A stretch of 64,000 nucleotides of DNA from assembly GCA_018389105.1 (NCBI GenBank), contig JACATO010000647.1, positions 428,001 through 492,000 on the forward strand. The letters run 5' to 3'. Numbering within the stretch: the first letter of the stretch is position 1; the number at the start of each line of letters is the position of its first letter. The position numbers were made by a program, and so were the translations under genes. Source of the DNA: Nautilus pompilius. Its lineage: Eukaryota > Mollusca > Cephalopoda > Nautilida > Nautilidae. Below are positions 46,850 through 57,780 of the stretch, piece after piece. The notes below the pieces were generated by a model, which had not been told where the DNA came from, made no database searches, and saw only the letters and a list, made by a program, of their open reading frames with translations.

Positions 46850-48060
46850 GTTACCTTTACAGGGGAGGTAGGACAACTATTTAGGAGAAGATATGCAAAA
46901 AATCATGATGGTATACAATATATCTTTCTCTTTTTTGCAGGTTTAACGCATGATGGCAGCTCCTACAGTGGATTTTGGTAAAACTGAAGCACGGGTGGTC
47001 ATGAAGTTCCTCTTCTTGCAAGGCATAGGAGCGGCAGAAATTTATGGCGAGATGAAGGAAGTCTTGAAGGATGGCTGCCCATCATACTCCACAGTGAAAA
47101 CCTGGGTGTCAAGGTTTTGGGCTGGTCATTTCGAGGTCACAGATGAACCCCAGTCAGGACGGCCAACTTCTGCGATCACAGCGGACAAAGCCGACGCTGT
47201 ACATGACATGATTCTCGAGGACCGCCAGATTTCAGCTAAAGTCATAGCTGAGACTCTGGGGATTTCCCGTGAGAGAGTTGGCCACATCATCCACAACATT
47301 CTGGACATGAGAAAGCTTTCTGCAAAATGGGTGCCTAAATGCCTGAACGCAGATCAGAAGCGCATCAGAGTGACGACATCAAAGGTGATTTTGGACCAGT
47401 TTGCAGCAGGAGAGGCTGATTTTATGGTTTGTTTAGTCACCATGGATGAAACTTGGCTTCATCATTATGACCCCCAGACCAAGCAACAATCAATGGAGTG
47501 GCGCCACAGCAGTTCACCATGTCCCAAGAAGTTTTGGACCCAGAAGTCAGTTGGAAAGATTCTGGCTTCAGTGTTCTGGGACAAAGACGTAGTAGTCCTC
47601 ATAAAATACCTGCCAAAAGGTCGCACCATCAATGCAGAACACTACATGTCTCTGTTGGACGAAATGCGTGAAGCTTTGAAGCAGAAACGCCGTGGAAAGC
47701 TGAGTCGTGGTGTCCTGTTTTTTCAGGGAAATGCACCAGCACACAGCACATCAAACTCTATGGAAAATACGCAACTTTGGCTTCAAATTGGTAGACCACC
47801 CACCTTACTCTCCAGACTTGGCCCCCTCCGACTATTACCTCTTTCCACAACCAAAGAAGCATCTCAAGGGAAGGAAATTTCACTCAGATTCAGAAGTGAT
47901 CGCTGCTACAGAGGCCTGGATGGGGGCCCAACCTTCTGAGTTCTTTTTTCAGGGCTTATAAAAACTGAAGGACCACTGCAATAAGTGTGTGAATCTGAGG
48001 GGGGGGGGATATGTTGAATAAAATCATAATAAAAGCCAGGAACTTTTCAGCACCCCCTCA
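46850..48060 (+). mobile_element. Mariner element, right TIR clear, left end uncertain
   Basis: The right end is GTTGAATAAAATCATAATAA... closing in CAGCACCCCCTCA followed by TA (48061-48062); its inverse TGAGGGGGTGCTG is a typical mariner terminus. On the left, TACAGGGGAGG near 46856 is at best a weak counterpart. The transposase occupies 46950-47961. Confidence 0.7.
46950..47961 (+). pseudogene. Mariner transposase with one frameshift and a lost catalytic Asp
   Basis: Helix-turn-helix region YSTVKTWVSRFWAGHFEVTD and SGRPTSAITADKADAVHDMI; first catalytic Asp in VTMDETWLHHYDPQTKQQS; the second catalytic block reads LFFQGNAPAH where relatives have HQDNAPAH, so the Asp is replaced by Gly. A one-base shift at about 47740 leads into IRNFGFKLVDHPPYSPDLAP followed by SDYYLF with the third Asp; spacing between second and third positions is 34 residues, as in mariners. 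Apart from the shift and the Asp loss the frame is open for more than 330 codons. Confidence 0.92.
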
Positions 48061-48062
48061 TA

Positions 48063-48780
48063 AAAACCACATTCCATTCCCCACCCAGCTCAACAGCTTT
48101 CTTTTATCCTCTTCCAGGGGACCAGCTAAGCCTCTATTTATTTAAAATACCCTCTCCCCTACAGTGACCCCTTTAAGTGGACCACAACAGGCTTCTGCCT
48201 CCATTGATTATGTAAGCGGTGCAGGCCTACTAATAGCCACTCAGGCTACCTGCTCAGCTGCCAGGGGGGTCACAACAACACCCTGGTCGGGTCACTTCCC
48301 AATACACCACATGCAGGAACCTCCGGCTCCCCAATGGGGGACAAGTACCACCATCCGCACAACCGAAACAACTAATGTCAGACAAAGGGAGAACGTACCT
48401 CCATCCACTTACCTACATAATAAAGATAACAAACAAAATAAAAACAGAACCTACGCACTCCTCCTACACCAGTTGGACATAATAAAGGTAAACAGTGGCC
48501 AACCCCCCCCCATATATAGCGTCTCAGGGAACATACAGAGAGAAAACTGTCTCGAGAGTCCAGCTGGAAAAATCCTACCTCTCCTGCCGTATTTAGTATG
48601 AAGGAGTTGGGTAGCCCACTGCTCTCACTAGGATCAGGTACACCTACACAAAACACAGGTCGAGATAAGGCCTCACTCATAAACAGCTGCGGTGGCCAGT
48701 CGTGGAACCGACCCAGCTCCCAACACACATACCCAAAAATACCTCGCACCCCACCCCCCAAAAAGATCAAAGTGTGGTAT
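48063..48780. other. Pyrimidine-rich sequence between mariner and the second LINE, unassigned
   Basis: C-rich plus-strand sequence with an open frame at 48164-48601 of Thr/Pro/Gln-rich, low-complexity character that I do not recognise. It may be the 3' tail of the first LINE displaced by the mariner, or the start of the second LINE's 5' UTR. Confidence 0.4.
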
Positions 48781-50975
48781 CACTGCACGGATCTCGGAAT
48801 GAGTTGTTTTCACGAGGAGATTTTACCTTCTCCTCTGCAGGTAAGTGTTGGTGCATGGGTGAAAAAGTGCATCAGTAGAGCAATAGCTTGCCTATTGTAA
48901 GGGCTGTGGAATCACACCCTCGTTTTGGGCCTCTCGAGTAAGTCAGGATACTTCTTGGAGGAAACAGAACCTACCAATCCGGGATTTTAGCCCAGTTGGT
49001 CACAGGAAAAACTTCTCGGTCAGCGAAAGTTTGGGAGTACGTCTGCTTGGCTCGGCACGACAAACGCAGTAACCGACTGAGCTCTCCGACGGAAAGAAGT
49101 TGAATTGTAGGTGTTTTTTCGTGTCAGTATGTTGCAAGCTGCAACAAGCCTTGGCCTGGAAGGAGGCATGCCAGTCGTGGCATGCCCATCCGGGGAGACG
49201 GGTCTTCGACCCATAGGGGGAGTTGGGCTCCAGGCCGAGGTTATGGGACGAAGGACTCCCACCCAGGCTAGATGCGAACCTGAGGTATCGTGTCGAGAGC
49301 AGGAAGCTGGAATGTATGCAAGTGTCCTGAGAAAGGAGCGTCTTTGAAAGGCCTGCTGCTTGAGCAACACTGAAGGCAAGGGTGAAGAGCTGGGTTTTAG
49401 TAGCTTCTTGCGAAGCTATAAAAGGTTGGTAACCTCCTCGGACAGCGAGACGAGTGACAGGCACCAGAAGCCGGACCAGGCAGAGATGTCCAAGCTGGGA
49501 AACCAGGAAAAAAGGAGGAAAAGGAGCAGTTGTTGTTCCCCCATTCCAATGGATCACGGAGAGTGAATCCGGTTGACGTGGGGCATGCCCTCATGAAGGC
49601 CGGGCTTACCTCCTGTGTTACGGCGGTGATCCTGAAGCCCAGTGGGACAATAGAGATTGTTTGCCGTTCGAACGACGACGCCAATTTTATACTGAGGAGG
49701 CCCCTTGAAGTAGCAGGTGTGGGATACGAGCTCCGGGGAGCTTGCCCCATAGCCTGAGTAAAGGTACGCGGAGTACCTTTACATGCCCCGGAGGAGGTAC
49801 CGTCAGAGCTCCTGAGGGAATATGGAAGGGTTTTAGTCGGCTGGAAGCACGACACCCTTGTAAGTACACCATTCCTGTCAGGGCAATGGAGTTGGAAAAT
49901 GTTGATCACAAAACCAATTCCCAGATGAGTCTCTGGTAGCATCAATGGGCACACGTACAAGGTCAGGGGTCACACCCTGGACTCTTGCACAGAAATCGCG
50001 GAGACGGTAGCCAGGTCCAGGAGCTGATCGTCAATCCAGGTGCAGCTGCAACCCAGCCAAGAGTGCAGTATCGGCGTAAGAAGTCGCGGACAGTGGCAGC
50101 GGAGCACACGGTCACCATCCAAAAGGGACCACGGAGCAGGTCGGCTTCTCCAAGCCCACGCCACAAAAATGGTGGCATGATGAAACCTGAGCCCTCCTGT
50201 GAGGTGGTCGCGACACCGGACATGGTACCGCGAGAGGCTCACATAACCACGGTCAAGGAGCCGCTATGCAGCAATGAAACTGACCCACTGCCAGAAACTC
50301 CGAACACCTGATTTTGGGGGCTTCCTTTTTGGAGATAGACCCTAGATAATGTCCACGGACATACGATTTTTATTGATCTTCGATTATGGATAGACACTTA
50401 AATTTTCTCTCCTTCAATGTTAGAGGAATAAATTACAATACACATTTCAAAGGTTTCTTAAACTACCTAGAAAAGTCAAAAACAGATGTAGCCTGCTTGC
50501 AGGAACTACACCTCAACAACCAGATAGAATTAGAAAATAAATTCGCCTGATGGAAAGGAAAGAAGCTCAGTAGTTTAGCGCCATCCGGCAGAGTACAAGG
50601 AGTAGCTAGCATAACAAAGGAGAACCAAACAAAGGCGATGATTGCGTCGGTATACGCTCCCAACGTGGCACGGCAGAGGGTTGCCTTCATGCAGAGCCTC
50701 AAAGATATGTTAGAACAGGAACTTATGGCTTACCCTGCAAGTGAGATTTGTGTGTTGAGGGACTTTAATTACGTCCAAAACCATGAGTTAGATAGGCAGG
50801 GACCGGCCGTTAACCATAGGACACATCTTGCTGGGATCCCGCATCTGGAGACCTTGTGTCAACAGTTTGGATTAGTGGATGCGTTTAGAAATAAACACCC
50901 AGACATAAAAGAGTACACTCATTATAGCCATAGATATAGCATTAGGGTGATGACTACAGAACTTATTTTTAAATA
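48781..50975 (+). mobile_element. Tx1-like LINE, 5' half: 5' UTR, ORF1 remnant and AP endonuclease of ORF2
   Basis: GC-rich 5' region to about 49,350, then ORF1 traces in two frames: basic KLGNQEKRRKRSSCC (about 49.5 kb), DVGHALMKAGLTSCVTAVIL and NFILRRPLEVAGVGYELRGA (49.6-49.75 kb), and YKVRGHTLD (about 49.95 kb). ORF2 starts near 50383 with the endonuclease: NFLSFNVRGIN, CLQELHLNNQ with the catalytic Glu, IASVYAPN and VLRDFNYV (the usual GGDFN, first Gly positions altered). One TGA at about 50548 and a shift near 50945 interrupt it. The rest of ORF2 is missing; a Tigger begins at 50976. Confidence 0.8.
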
Positions 50976-51076
50976 CAGTGGTACCTCGACTTACGAGTTT
51001 TTCGAAATACGAGCCGTCTCTCGGTCGATTTTTTGCTTTGAGTTGTGAGCTAAAATTCGGGTTACGAGCCCCCCTC

Positions 51077-53618
51077 TAGGGTGGTCCAGAACGGGGTGTA
51101 AAATTTCATAGTGCACTGATCCTTTCTCCACACCACTGATTGTTTTCGTGTTGCATTTTTCTCCTTGTGTGCAAAATTTCATCACAATACAATGATATTT
51201 AGAGGTCGCCCCACTTTTAATCTTTTCATTTTTCTTCTTATTTTCAGGATATGGCAACCAGTAATCGTTCGAGCCCCGAGTGTTGGCTTCTCGGGGAGCC
51301 TGTTGATTCCCTGTCATGTGCCCGACTTCCAAGAAAGCGGGATGTGCTGTCATTGTACCTGTTCCATCACGTCGTGGAAAAGAAGACCGTCATGGAAGGC
51401 CTGAACTTGGCATGTGGCAAGGTCCTCACCGTATGGGAGAGGGCCAGGATACCGACACAGCGGGTGGATGCTTGCGTCAGGAAACTTCGAGGAACCCACG
51501 ACAAATACCAAGCGCTCAAGAAACACCGGACTTGTGGGCGAGAGTCGGACCGTGTCAAGGAGAAGATGTTCCTGGATGACCTTCAGGATCTCTTTGATGT
51601 TGCCACAAGCGATGCCCTCCAGACCATGACCAACGAAGAAGACAGGGAGTTCCTCAAGATGCAGCGTGAGGACGTCTTCTCGTGCAGCATTGCAGGGATC
51701 GACGCAAAGAAATCTGGAGTCGAGGCCAGGCGTGGGAAGAGAAATGAGCAAGAAGCTGCTCTCAAGCGGAGATACGACGAACGAGAGGTCAAAGTTCAAG
51801 GGGCCGCTGCTGCCTTCAGTTCCAGCTCCACATCGTCGGAGGAGTCACAGGCTGATGACGACTACCGACCTTCAACTTCTGCCTGTACATCTGGTTCTCC
51901 TGCAAAGAGGCCCAAGAACATCTTCACATCTCCTGAAGTCGTCGGCGCCTTAGATAGAGTCAATCTCCCAGATCGTGGTGCTGCGTTCGTCACTGGCGCT
52001 GTTGCACAAGCCCTGGGCCACGATATTTCTGATCTGACGTTGTCCCGAAGTTCTATACGGCGGTCGCGTAGTCACACACGCCAAATCCAAGATGAAGAAG
52101 CACGGAAGAAGTTTCACGCAGCTGGTCCCCTTCTCCTGCATTGGGACGGGAAAATGCTGCAGGAGATGGGAGGGAAGACAGTGGAGAGGGTTGCGATTCT
52201 GGTAACCGGTCAAGGATTCGAGAAGTTGCTGGGTATTCCAAGCGCTGCACGAAGTACTGGAGAAGCTCAGGCTGCAGCGTGTCTGGAATTGCTTGAGTCT
52301 TGGAAGATTCGCGATGAAGTAGTCGGATTGGTCTTCGATACAACTGCAAGCAACACTGGCCTCCACAAGGGCGCATGCGCCCGGATCGAAGAAGGTCTTG
52401 GAAGGGAGTTGGCGATGTTGGCATGCCGCCATCATGTGTTGGAGATTGTTCTCTCTGACGTCTTTCGAGTCGTCTTTGGGGACACTGGAGGTCCGGAAGT
52501 CGCCCTTTTCAAGCGTTTCCAGAAGGAGTGGCCGACCATCAACCAGCAAGGGTACACAGTGGCTGAGGATACCCTCTTCGAAGGACATCTGGAGCAGCTC
52601 CGCTCCCAGATGAAGGATTACCTGGCATCTGCCCTGGCTGATCCAACGAAGTGTCCGCGCGAGGACTACTTCGAGTTCTTGCAGCTCGCAGCCCTGTTCC
52701 TCGGAGGGGGCACAACGACTCAACCATCGTTTCGTGCCCCTGGTGCCATCCACCATGCGAGGTGGATGTCAAAGGGCATCTACTGCCTCAAAATGTTCCT
52801 GTTCCGACACCAGTTCAAGACAACGAAACGAGAGGAGTGGAATGTGACTGTCATGGCTCTGTTCATTGCCCTGGTGTATGTCCGCTTTTGGCACGAAGCT
52901 CCTCTGTCATCCCACGCCCCACACAACGACATCATGATGCTGACTGAACTCCAGAAGTACACAAACAAGATAAACGTCGCTGCAACCGCGAGCAATGCCC
53001 TCCAACGGCATCTCTGGTACTTGGCGGAAGACTTGGTCGGCTTTTCCCTGTTGGACGACCGGGTTCCAGACAAGATGAAGGCTGACTGCGTGACCCGGAT
53101 GAAGACGGAAAATCCGATTGAAGATCACCCACGCCGGGCAAAAATCAAAGACACACTGGACATCCGCCTTGATGCCTTCTTCACCAAAAGGTCGTATCGT
53201 GTTTTTGACGTCCTGAAGAAAGGCGGAGCCCAGGAAGCGAAGCAGGGCTTCCTGCAGATGGATCCTTTGACTTGGAAGGGCGACAAGCTGTATGAGGACT
53301 TTCAGGCCAGAGCCAAAAGCCTGAGAGTGGTGAACGACGCAGCTGAACGTGGAGTGGCCCTGGCAGAGGCGTACAATGCGACGCTGACGAAGGATGAGGA
53401 TCAGAAGCAATTCATCTTCCGTCTCGTTCACGAACACCGAATGGCCATTCCGACACCCTCAAAGACCAACCTGATGACGAAAAAGTAAAAAATGGGGCGA
53501 CCCCTAAATGATGAGATAGAGAGACGAAATTTTGCATGTAATTCCTTTTCATGAAGTGTAATAAAATTAGCCCTGTGGAGAGAAAGAATTATCATTTTCA
53601 GTTTTTTGGACCACCCTA
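51077..53618 (+). mobile_element. Complete hAT-like element, unusual transposase lineage (copy 2)
   Basis: TIRs: TAGGGTGGTCCA at the left, exactly inverted at the right (TGGACCACCCTA). A perfect 8-base direct repeat CCCCCCTC flanks it at 51069-51076 and 53619-53626. Length 2542 bases. Its coding region is much more GC-rich than copy 1 and than the window in general. Confidence 0.95.
51251..53488 (+). CDS. Intact transposase of the hAT-like lineage, copy 2
   Basis: 745 codons with no stop. An acceptor-like TTCTTATTTTCAG ends at 51248, three bases before the start codon. The N-terminal third is charged (residues 60-180), with LFDVATSDALQTMTNEEDRE at 114-132 aligning to the FDLTKADGIWL-AEDK block of copy 1; a Ser-rich linker covers 190-215. 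Core motifs: LLHWDGKML with Asp299, LVFDTTASNTG with Asp363, ACRHHVLEIV with C392/H394/H395, HHARWMSKGIY with R504-W505, and NDAAERGVAL with Glu699. The D-to-E insertion is longer (336 residues against 219 in copy 1). It also has LFKRFQKEWPTIN, a block I associate with uncharacterised invertebrate proteins of this type. Intact frame, exact TIRs and exact TSD argue for recent activity. Confidence 0.88.
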   Translation: MATSNRSSPECWLLGEPVDSLSCARLPRKRDVLSLYLFHHVVEKKTVMEGLNLACGKVLTVWERARIPTQRVDACVRKLRGTHDKYQALKKHRTCGRESDRVKEKMFLDDLQDLFDVATSDALQTMTNEEDREFLKMQREDVFSCSIAGIDAKKSGVEARRGKRNEQEAALKRRYDEREVKVQGAAAAFSSSSTSSEESQADDDYRPSTSACTSGSPAKRPKNIFTSPEVVGALDRVNLPDRGAAFVTGAVAQALGHDISDLTLSRSSIRRSRSHTRQIQDEEARKKFHAAGPLLLHWDGKMLQEMGGKTVERVAILVTGQGFEKLLGIPSAARSTGEAQAAACLELLESWKIRDEVVGLVFDTTASNTGLHKGACARIEEGLGRELAMLACRHHVLEIVLSDVFRVVFGDTGGPEVALFKRFQKEWPTINQQGYTVAEDTLFEGHLEQLRSQMKDYLASALADPTKCPREDYFEFLQLAALFLGGGTTTQPSFRAPGAIHHARWMSKGIYCLKMFLFRHQFKTTKREEWNVTVMALFIALVYVRFWHEAPLSSHAPHNDIMMLTELQKYTNKINVAATASNALQRHLWYLAEDLVGFSLLDDRVPDKMKADCVTRMKTENPIEDHPRRAKIKDTLDIRLDAFFTKRSYRVFDVLKKGGAQEAKQGFLQMDPLTWKGDKLYEDFQARAKSLRVVNDAAERGVALAEAYNATLTKDEDQKQFIFRLVHEHRMAIPTPSKTNLMTKK

Positions 53619-53762
53619 CCCCCCTCCCATATATTTGTGTTTCCTATATTTGGTGTGTCTTGTTCTTATTAAATGACTATAACTGCACAAGTGGTCTTTG
53701 TTTGTGGTCAGACGGATAAGCTAAAAACTGGTGTCGCGAGCGCACACTTATTTTTTCCAACC

Positions 53763-55475
53763 ATGGGTCTCAAGAAAGTGAGTGTGAAGGACAGTGCTGA
53801 GAAGAAGAAGCGGATGATGTGCTTTGAAGTAAAGAAAGAAATTATTGAAAAACATGACCAAGGTGTGCGTGTAGTGGACTTGTTGATGCAGTACGAGCGT
53901 AGCACTTCTACAATCTGCACCATACTGAAGCAGGAGTTGATAAAGGCTATAACGCCAGCCAAGGGCGTTAAAATAATTTCTAAACAGCGAACATCTATCC
54001 ATGAAAATATGGAGAAGCTGCTGATGGTGTGGTTGACCAAGAAGCAGCTTGCAGCAGATACCATGACGGAAGCTATAGTCTGCGAGAAGGCACGAGCTAC
54101 TTACGCTGATTTGCTGCAGCAGACCCCAGCCACTTGTACGGACGAGCTGTTTAAAGCCAGTCAGGGCTGGTTTGAGAAGTTTAAAAAGAGGACCGGCATT
54201 CACTCCCTTGTCAGGCATGGTGAGGCAGTGAGCATGGATGAAGGCAGCTGAGGATTACCTCAAAACTTTTGCTGGAATTATAACTGACGAAGGATACATC
54301 CTCCAGCAAGTCTTCAACTGTGACGAGACAGGACTGTTTTGGAAGAAGATGCCAAGGACGACTTATATAACGGCAAAGGAAATAGAGGATGCCAGGCCAC
54401 AAACCCACAAAGGATAGGCTAACCCTCGCACTGTGCACCAATGTGAGCGGTGACTGCAAGATTAAGCTGCTGCTGGTTTATCATTCGGAAAACCCCAGAG
54501 CCTTTAAGTCACATAAGATTCTGAAAGAAAAACTGCAGGTTATGTGAAGGGCGAATCCGAGAGCGTGGGTCACCAGGCAGTTAGTTCTTTGTGGAGTGGG
54601 TGAATTTGGTCTTTGGTCCTGACGTTAAGAAATATCTCCAGGAAAGTAACCTACCCCTGCAAGCCTTTCTCGTCCTGGACAATGCACCTGTTCACCCACC
54701 TAATCTCGAAAATGACATCCTCAAAGAGTTAGAGTTTATTAAGGTTCTTTATCTTCCACCCAACACCACTCCTATCCTGCAGCCCATGGACCAGCAGGTG
54801 ATTTCTAATTTCAAGAAGCTCTTCACCAGGCACCTGTTCTGCCACTGCTTTGAGGTGACGGAGAGCACAAACCTCATTCTTTGAGAGTTCTGGAAGGACC
54901 ACTATAACATTGTGATATGCCTCAGAATTATCGATATGGCCTGGCAGGGTGTTACAAATAGGACCTTAACCTCTGCGTGGAAGAAGCTGTGGCCTGAGGT
55001 TGTGTCTGAAAATGACTTAGAAAGACTCTAACCTGAAGCAGCAGTGGTGGAGGAGATTGTATCCCTCAGCAAATCCATGGGCATGGACATGGATGAAGGT
55101 GACATCAACAAGATCATCGAGGATCACTTCGAGGAACTGACAACGGAGAAGTTAAAGGAGCTACAGACGCAGCAGCACACGGAGGATTTGCAGGAAATAG
55201 GTGACGCGGAGGAGGCAGAGGAGGTTATCTCTACAAGTGCGATAAAGGAAATGTTGGGAATGTGGGAGAAACTTTCAGACTTTATTCAAAAGAAACACCC
55301 AGAAAAGGTTGCAACTGGGCATGTGACGGCGCTATTCAATGACACTTGCCTAACTCATTTCAGAAACGTTTTGAAATGGAGGATGAAACAGACCTCATTG
55401 GACAGGTTTTTATTGAAAACTCCTGCAGATGAAAGTGATGAAAGCATGTCGAAAAGGGCAAAAATCAGTGATTAA
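53763..55475 (+). pseudogene. Tigger A transposase, several frameshifts, catalytic residues kept
   Basis: The start MGLKKVSVKDSAEKKKRMM leads into the DNA-binding domain (EVKKEIIEKHDQGVRVVDLL, RSTSTICTIL) and a CENP-B-like second domain (FKASQGWFEKFKKRTGIHSL). First Asp block: VFNCDETGLFWKKMP (about 54.31 kb). Second: FLVLDNAPVHPP (about 54.68 kb). Third: TPILQPMDQQVISNFKK (about 54.79 kb). Shifts or stops fall near 54245, 54400-54590, 54880 and 55030. The acidic C-terminus ends with KQTSLDRFLLKTP, a PCNA-binding-box-like motif (Q-x-x-L-x-x-F-L). Confidence 0.9.
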
Positions 55476-55792
55476 GATTCAGTTATTCAGTCCAGCCTTT
55501 CTCCTCCACCTCCGTCAGCATTCTCAAGTCATCTGATCTCCAAGGTACATGCTGTACATTATACATAATAAAACCAGTTTATTCCAGTTCATTCTATTGT
55601 ATTGTTTTTTTTATACAATATTCATTATTTATAAGTATATTTAAAAACATATAACATAAAATTGTGGTGTTTTATGGGGGGCCCAGAACGGATTAATGGC
55701 ATTTCAATTCATTACAATGGGGAAAACTGATTCGACATATGAGTAATTCGAGTTACGAGAACGAATTAAACTCGTAGGTCGAGGTACCACTG

Positions 55793-56025
55793 TATCAAAA
55801 TTCCTGCTATGACATGGGGTGAACTTTTGCATAAAAAACATTAATATAAAGCTCGTTTTTGATTTGTGTGAAAAAAGTTGCCCCGGGCTGCCAAATAAAA
55901 ATTTCCATTTTACATTCTAATAGGGCAAATTTTGTAAATATTGATGTATTGGCATTCTCATACAAATTTATTCGTAACTGATACATTGTTTGAGTCTCTT
56001 CTGTTCTTTGCCCTCTACCTAACTC
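55793..56025. other. Unassigned AT-rich sequence between Tigger A and hAT-like copy 3
   Basis: No coding region seen. It does not read as continuation of the LINE endonuclease, so the right flank of Tigger A may be different DNA from the LINE on the left. Confidence 0.4.
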
Positions 56026-56856
56026 TAGGGTTGCAAGATGCTAAGAAATAGCGATTTTGGTAAATCATGTGATTTCTGGGTGAAAGAAAAATCAGCGTAC
56101 GGAAATTAGAAAACAGTGTTGAATTGGCTGTCATGAGAGGTGGATGTGCGATGTGTGTTTAAGTGTCGAAAATTTGGTTTATATATTGAATTAACTTGAA
56201 AAAATGCATAATATTTAAATTTCTCCTATTTTTCCTTTTCATTTTCAGATTAACTACTATAATAAAGTTTAGTCTAATGGCTGATTTTAAGTCAAGTGAT
56301 ACAAGAGACATAAAAGAAATTTGCCAAGAATTGAAAATTTCAAAGATTACGTTAGGTTACCTTTAAAAAAAGATGTTTTAGGATGTTACCATACACTACT
56401 TGATAATGAAAAATCAAAACAAAAAAGAGTTAAAATTATTCATGAATAATTAATTAATCTATGGAAGATGACGAGTTTTCCCATACTCAGTGAGCAGGCA
56501 ATCATTGCTCGTATTAATAAACTAATATTAGAATATCAAAAAAATCAAAGATATCCAAAAGAATTTAAAAAAAAAACTAGATACTGTATTTGACATTACA
56601 AAGCCAGAAGGACAATGGTTGTGTGAAGAAGACAAGAAACTTTATGAAAAACAGATAGAATCTGAAGGAAAAATAGGCTACGCAACTCATAAACCAGCTC
56701 CAATTTCCTCAATTCATCGATCAAAAAGACAGAGATGCACTCAAAAAGACAATAAAACTGTGCCACAAGATAATATAAAAGATGACAAATCAAGTAGTTC
56801 AACCATCAATTCCGATACCAGTTCTAATGAAAGCATCTATGAATCTTCCCCTAAAG
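56026..56856 (+). mobile_element. hAT-like lineage, copy 3: left end and N-terminal fragment
   Basis: A candidate left TIR TAGGGTTGCAAG begins at 56026, sharing TAGGGT with copies 1 and 2. A splice-acceptor-like CCTTTTCATTTTCAG ends at 56249. The coding fragment follows at 56277. The element is cut at 56857 by a hAT-Charlie terminus and its 3' part was not found on the other side. Confidence 0.6.
56277..56856 (+). pseudogene. N-terminal transposase fragment of the hAT-like lineage, copy 3
   Basis: It begins MADFKSSDTRDIKEICQELK, then, after shifts and a stop at about 56365 and 56445, follows copy 1: RVKIIHE and INLWK match the copy 1 block RVDIISEELVTLW, and LDTVFDITKPEGQWLCEEDK matches FAGVFDLTKADGIWLSAEDK, followed by KLYEKQIESEGKIGYATHK against KLHQLQVKSKGAIGYVTEK. 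The Ser-rich linker (SSSSTINSDTSSNESIYESS) is conserved. The nuclease core is missing. Confidence 0.8.
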
Positions 56857-57780
56857 CTGTGGTTCTCAAGCTGGGGACCATGAAGCAATTTCAGGGGGAC
56901 CACGAAGGGGTCGCTGACTTGTGTTGTGACTGGATTCTATTTACAGTGTAAATTTGCAAGTATGCCGCCATTATTGACTGTTTTGGTCTACCTTGCTGTG
57001 GTGATAATCAATAAGTCGTTCTCAGTACATGCGTGTCCAGCGTGGGATCGATCGATAACACTCACACGCACGCTTACATGTACACATCACAACTCTGTTG
57101 GTTGCACTGTTAGCCGGTTGTACTCACCTACTCCATGTTCTACTTTGCTCAATTATCTTCCACTTTTGTTTTGGTAATAGACTTCTATTGTCTATTAATT
57201 GGACAGAATCATTACATTTGCGTTTTGCCTCTGGAAAGTTTTGTCAAAAGGTGAGCATTTATTTTTTAACGTTTTTTATCATTAAGTAGCTCATTTATGT
57301 AAAAGTAAGTACAACTTAATGCAGTAATGATGTTTTAATATAGTACCGCATTGTTCAGAATGACGTTGTAACAAATATCAGATAATAAACACTGAAATAG
57401 ATAAACAATAGTTTTACTTATGCATCCTTCTAAATGGGCCAAATTCTATCTGTTTTGTAGTGCTAACTCAATTTCTCTGAGTATCATCATTATCAATATT
57501 ATCTTCATTATTTAAGCACCCAAAAATGTTAACTGCAAAATGAGACAGCGCTGCTAGTGAAAAATAACTGCGGTCCTGTTAAAAGATCGGTCTGGTGCAC
57601 ACAATTTTTAAATCATGCAAAATACTTATCCATTATGTGTGTTTTAATTTTTTTGTAGAATGCCTCCTACAAAGAAAATGAGATATGATGAGTCATATTT
57701 GAAATCTGGTTTTACTGTGCTACATGCTGGTGGAGAAGAGAAACCACAGAGCGTTTTGTGTTCCGAGGTGTTGGCATCTA

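Larger units (their letters stand above)
50976..55792 (+). mobile_element. Tigger element A, split by hAT-like copy 2
   Basis: TIRs start CAGTGGTACCTCGACTTACG at the left; the right end carries the inverse with one change in the first 25 bases. TA flanks both ends (50974-50975, 55793-55794), as for pogo/Tigger. A hAT-like element (51077..53618) sits in its 5' non-coding part. The transposase is at 53763-55475. Confidence 0.93.

Noticed and set aside
49000-49960. Minus-strand frames of 185-187 codons
   Set aside because: Antisense to the LINE 5' UTR and ORF1; GC-rich sequence with few stops, no motifs.
51950-52756. 268-codon minus-strand open frame
   Set aside because: Antisense shadow of hAT-like copy 2, produced by GC-rich codon bias.
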